A stretch of DNA of 7,341 nt from Mobilitalea sp. Lineage in GTDB: Bacteria; Bacillota_A; Clostridia; Lachnospirales; Lachnospiraceae. Location: contig JARKQP010000411.1 in the NCBI GenBank assembly GCA_029974875.1, positions 1-7,341 on the forward strand, written 5' to 3'. Made by a program: the position numbers and the translations under genes. Positions 6,941-7,341 of the stretch are shown here, one piece after another (position 1 is the first letter of the stretch; every line of letters begins with the position of its first letter). Under the pieces are notes generated by a model, which had not been told where the DNA came from, ran no database searches, and saw only the letters and a list, made by a program, of their open reading frames with translations.

Positions 6941-7038
6941 TTCTCAGAAACAGTATCCTAACTTCTTAGAAACAGTATCCTAACTTCTTAGAAATAGTAT
7001 CCTGCCTTCTTAGAAACGGTATCCTGCCTTCTTAGAAA
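6941..7038. repeat. 22-bp tandem repeat array, 4 full units plus a 10-bp partial unit
   Basis: Full units lie at 6941-6962, 6963-6984, 6985-7006 and 7007-7028, with the first 10 bases of a fifth at 7029-7038. On the + strand each unit starts with TTCTNAGAA, a 9-bp dyad with a free centre (C in unit 1, T in the others), then a core close to ACAGTATCCT, then a variable three-base end. That end is AAC in units 1 and 2 and GCC in units 3 and 4. Other differences are single bases (C to T at unit position 11 in unit 3, A to G at position 12 in unit 4). The dyad arms are intact in all five copies. The 22-bp period is not a multiple of three and the sense strand carries in-frame stops, so it is not coding. 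The period is close to two helical turns, which would put each dyad on the same DNA face. A regulatory role is inference. Confidence 0.95.
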
Positions 7039-7067
7039 GTTTTCCACACGGTCCTGCCCAGACGGTC

Positions 7068-7341
7068 TTACTGCGGTGTACTCGGGATTGTTTTATTGTT
7101 CTTAGGCTTCCCCAAAACATTCTCCTCAATCATATGGATCCAGACATTCCCATACGTTGCCTTGATCAGGTATTTGGTTGCGGAAATTGGCTTTGCCGTC
7201 CCATTTTCAATATAATCAATGCTCCTGTTGTTGGTGCAAAGGATGAAATATGCCTCCTCATCAAAATGGTCGATTCGGATGCTGACATCATTCTGGCCAT
7301 ATTCACAGACATAGTCCATCGCCAGGAAACGCTTGACCCTT
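7068..7341 (-). CDS. C-terminal fragment of an unidentified protein (5' end outside window)
   Basis: The reading frame stays open to the right edge: the codons before the Met at 7319 read R-V-K-R-F-L-A, so that Met is internal and the gene starts beyond the window. About 90 residues are visible, ending in TAA at 7068-7070. They alternate hydrophobic and polar residues (YFILCTNN, KYLIKATYGNVWIHMIEE), which suggests a small beta-sandwich closing a larger protein, followed by a polar tail rich in K, N, T and P. No catalytic motif, membrane segment or sorting signal is visible. In Gram-positive pel loci such as that of Bacillus cereus, the gene just before pelF encodes a PelA-like polysaccharide deacetylase. 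By position this could be the end of such an enzyme, but the fragment itself does not prove it. It is separated from pelF by 197 bases containing a tandem repeat, so co-transcription is possible but not shown. Confidence 0.7.
   Translation of the reverse strand, partial: RVKRFLAMDYVCEYGQNDVSIRIDHFDEEAYFILCTNNRSIDYIENGTAKPISATKYLIKATYGNVWIHMIEENVLGKPKNNKTIPSTPQ

Noticed and set aside
6941..7038. CRISPR array
   Set aside because: Units are 22 bp and directly adjacent with no unique spacers; no cas gene is present. It is a plain tandem repeat.

Overview
The window looks like a chromosomal segment of a Gram-positive gut anaerobe, most likely a Lachnospiraceae or related Clostridia member. This rests on the protein families, the near-consensus GGAGG-type ribosome binding sites and a moderate base composition judged by eye. 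No RNA gene or phylogenetic marker is present, so the placement is inference.

Every convincing gene is on the minus strand, so the window reads right to left as one polysaccharide gene cluster. At the right edge (7068-7341) is the C-terminal piece of an unidentified protein. A 199-base gap follows, holding four copies plus a partial fifth of a 22-bp tandem repeat. Then come pelF (GT4 glycosyltransferase of the Pel exopolysaccharide system), pelG (12-helix MOP-superfamily Pel transporter), a small DUF2304 membrane protein, a second GT4 glycosyltransferase, a GT2 glycosyltransferase resembling dolichol-phosphate-mannose synthases, and a DUF4874/DUF4832 protein that looks like a TIM-barrel plus beta-sandwich carbohydrate enzyme. 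From pelF to the last gene the gaps are 21, 26, -4 (ATGA overlap), 14 and 27 bases, with no terminator-like structure between them, so these six genes are very probably one transcript.

The proposed working is that PelF polymerises a sugar chain at the inner face of the membrane and PelG carries it across, as in known Pel systems. The four downstream genes are not part of the classical pelABCDEFG set, nor of the Gram-positive pelDEAFG set. They could supply a lipid-linked sugar (GT2 plus DUF2304), add a branch or linker (second GT4), or trim or process glycan (DUF4832 protein). The product may therefore be a decorated or different Pel-like polymer.

The left end (1-130) has no recognisable gene. 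It holds a 10-bp perfect inverted repeat around a smaller nested palindrome, and a second short hairpin. No intrinsic terminator with a clear U-tract follows the last gene in the window.
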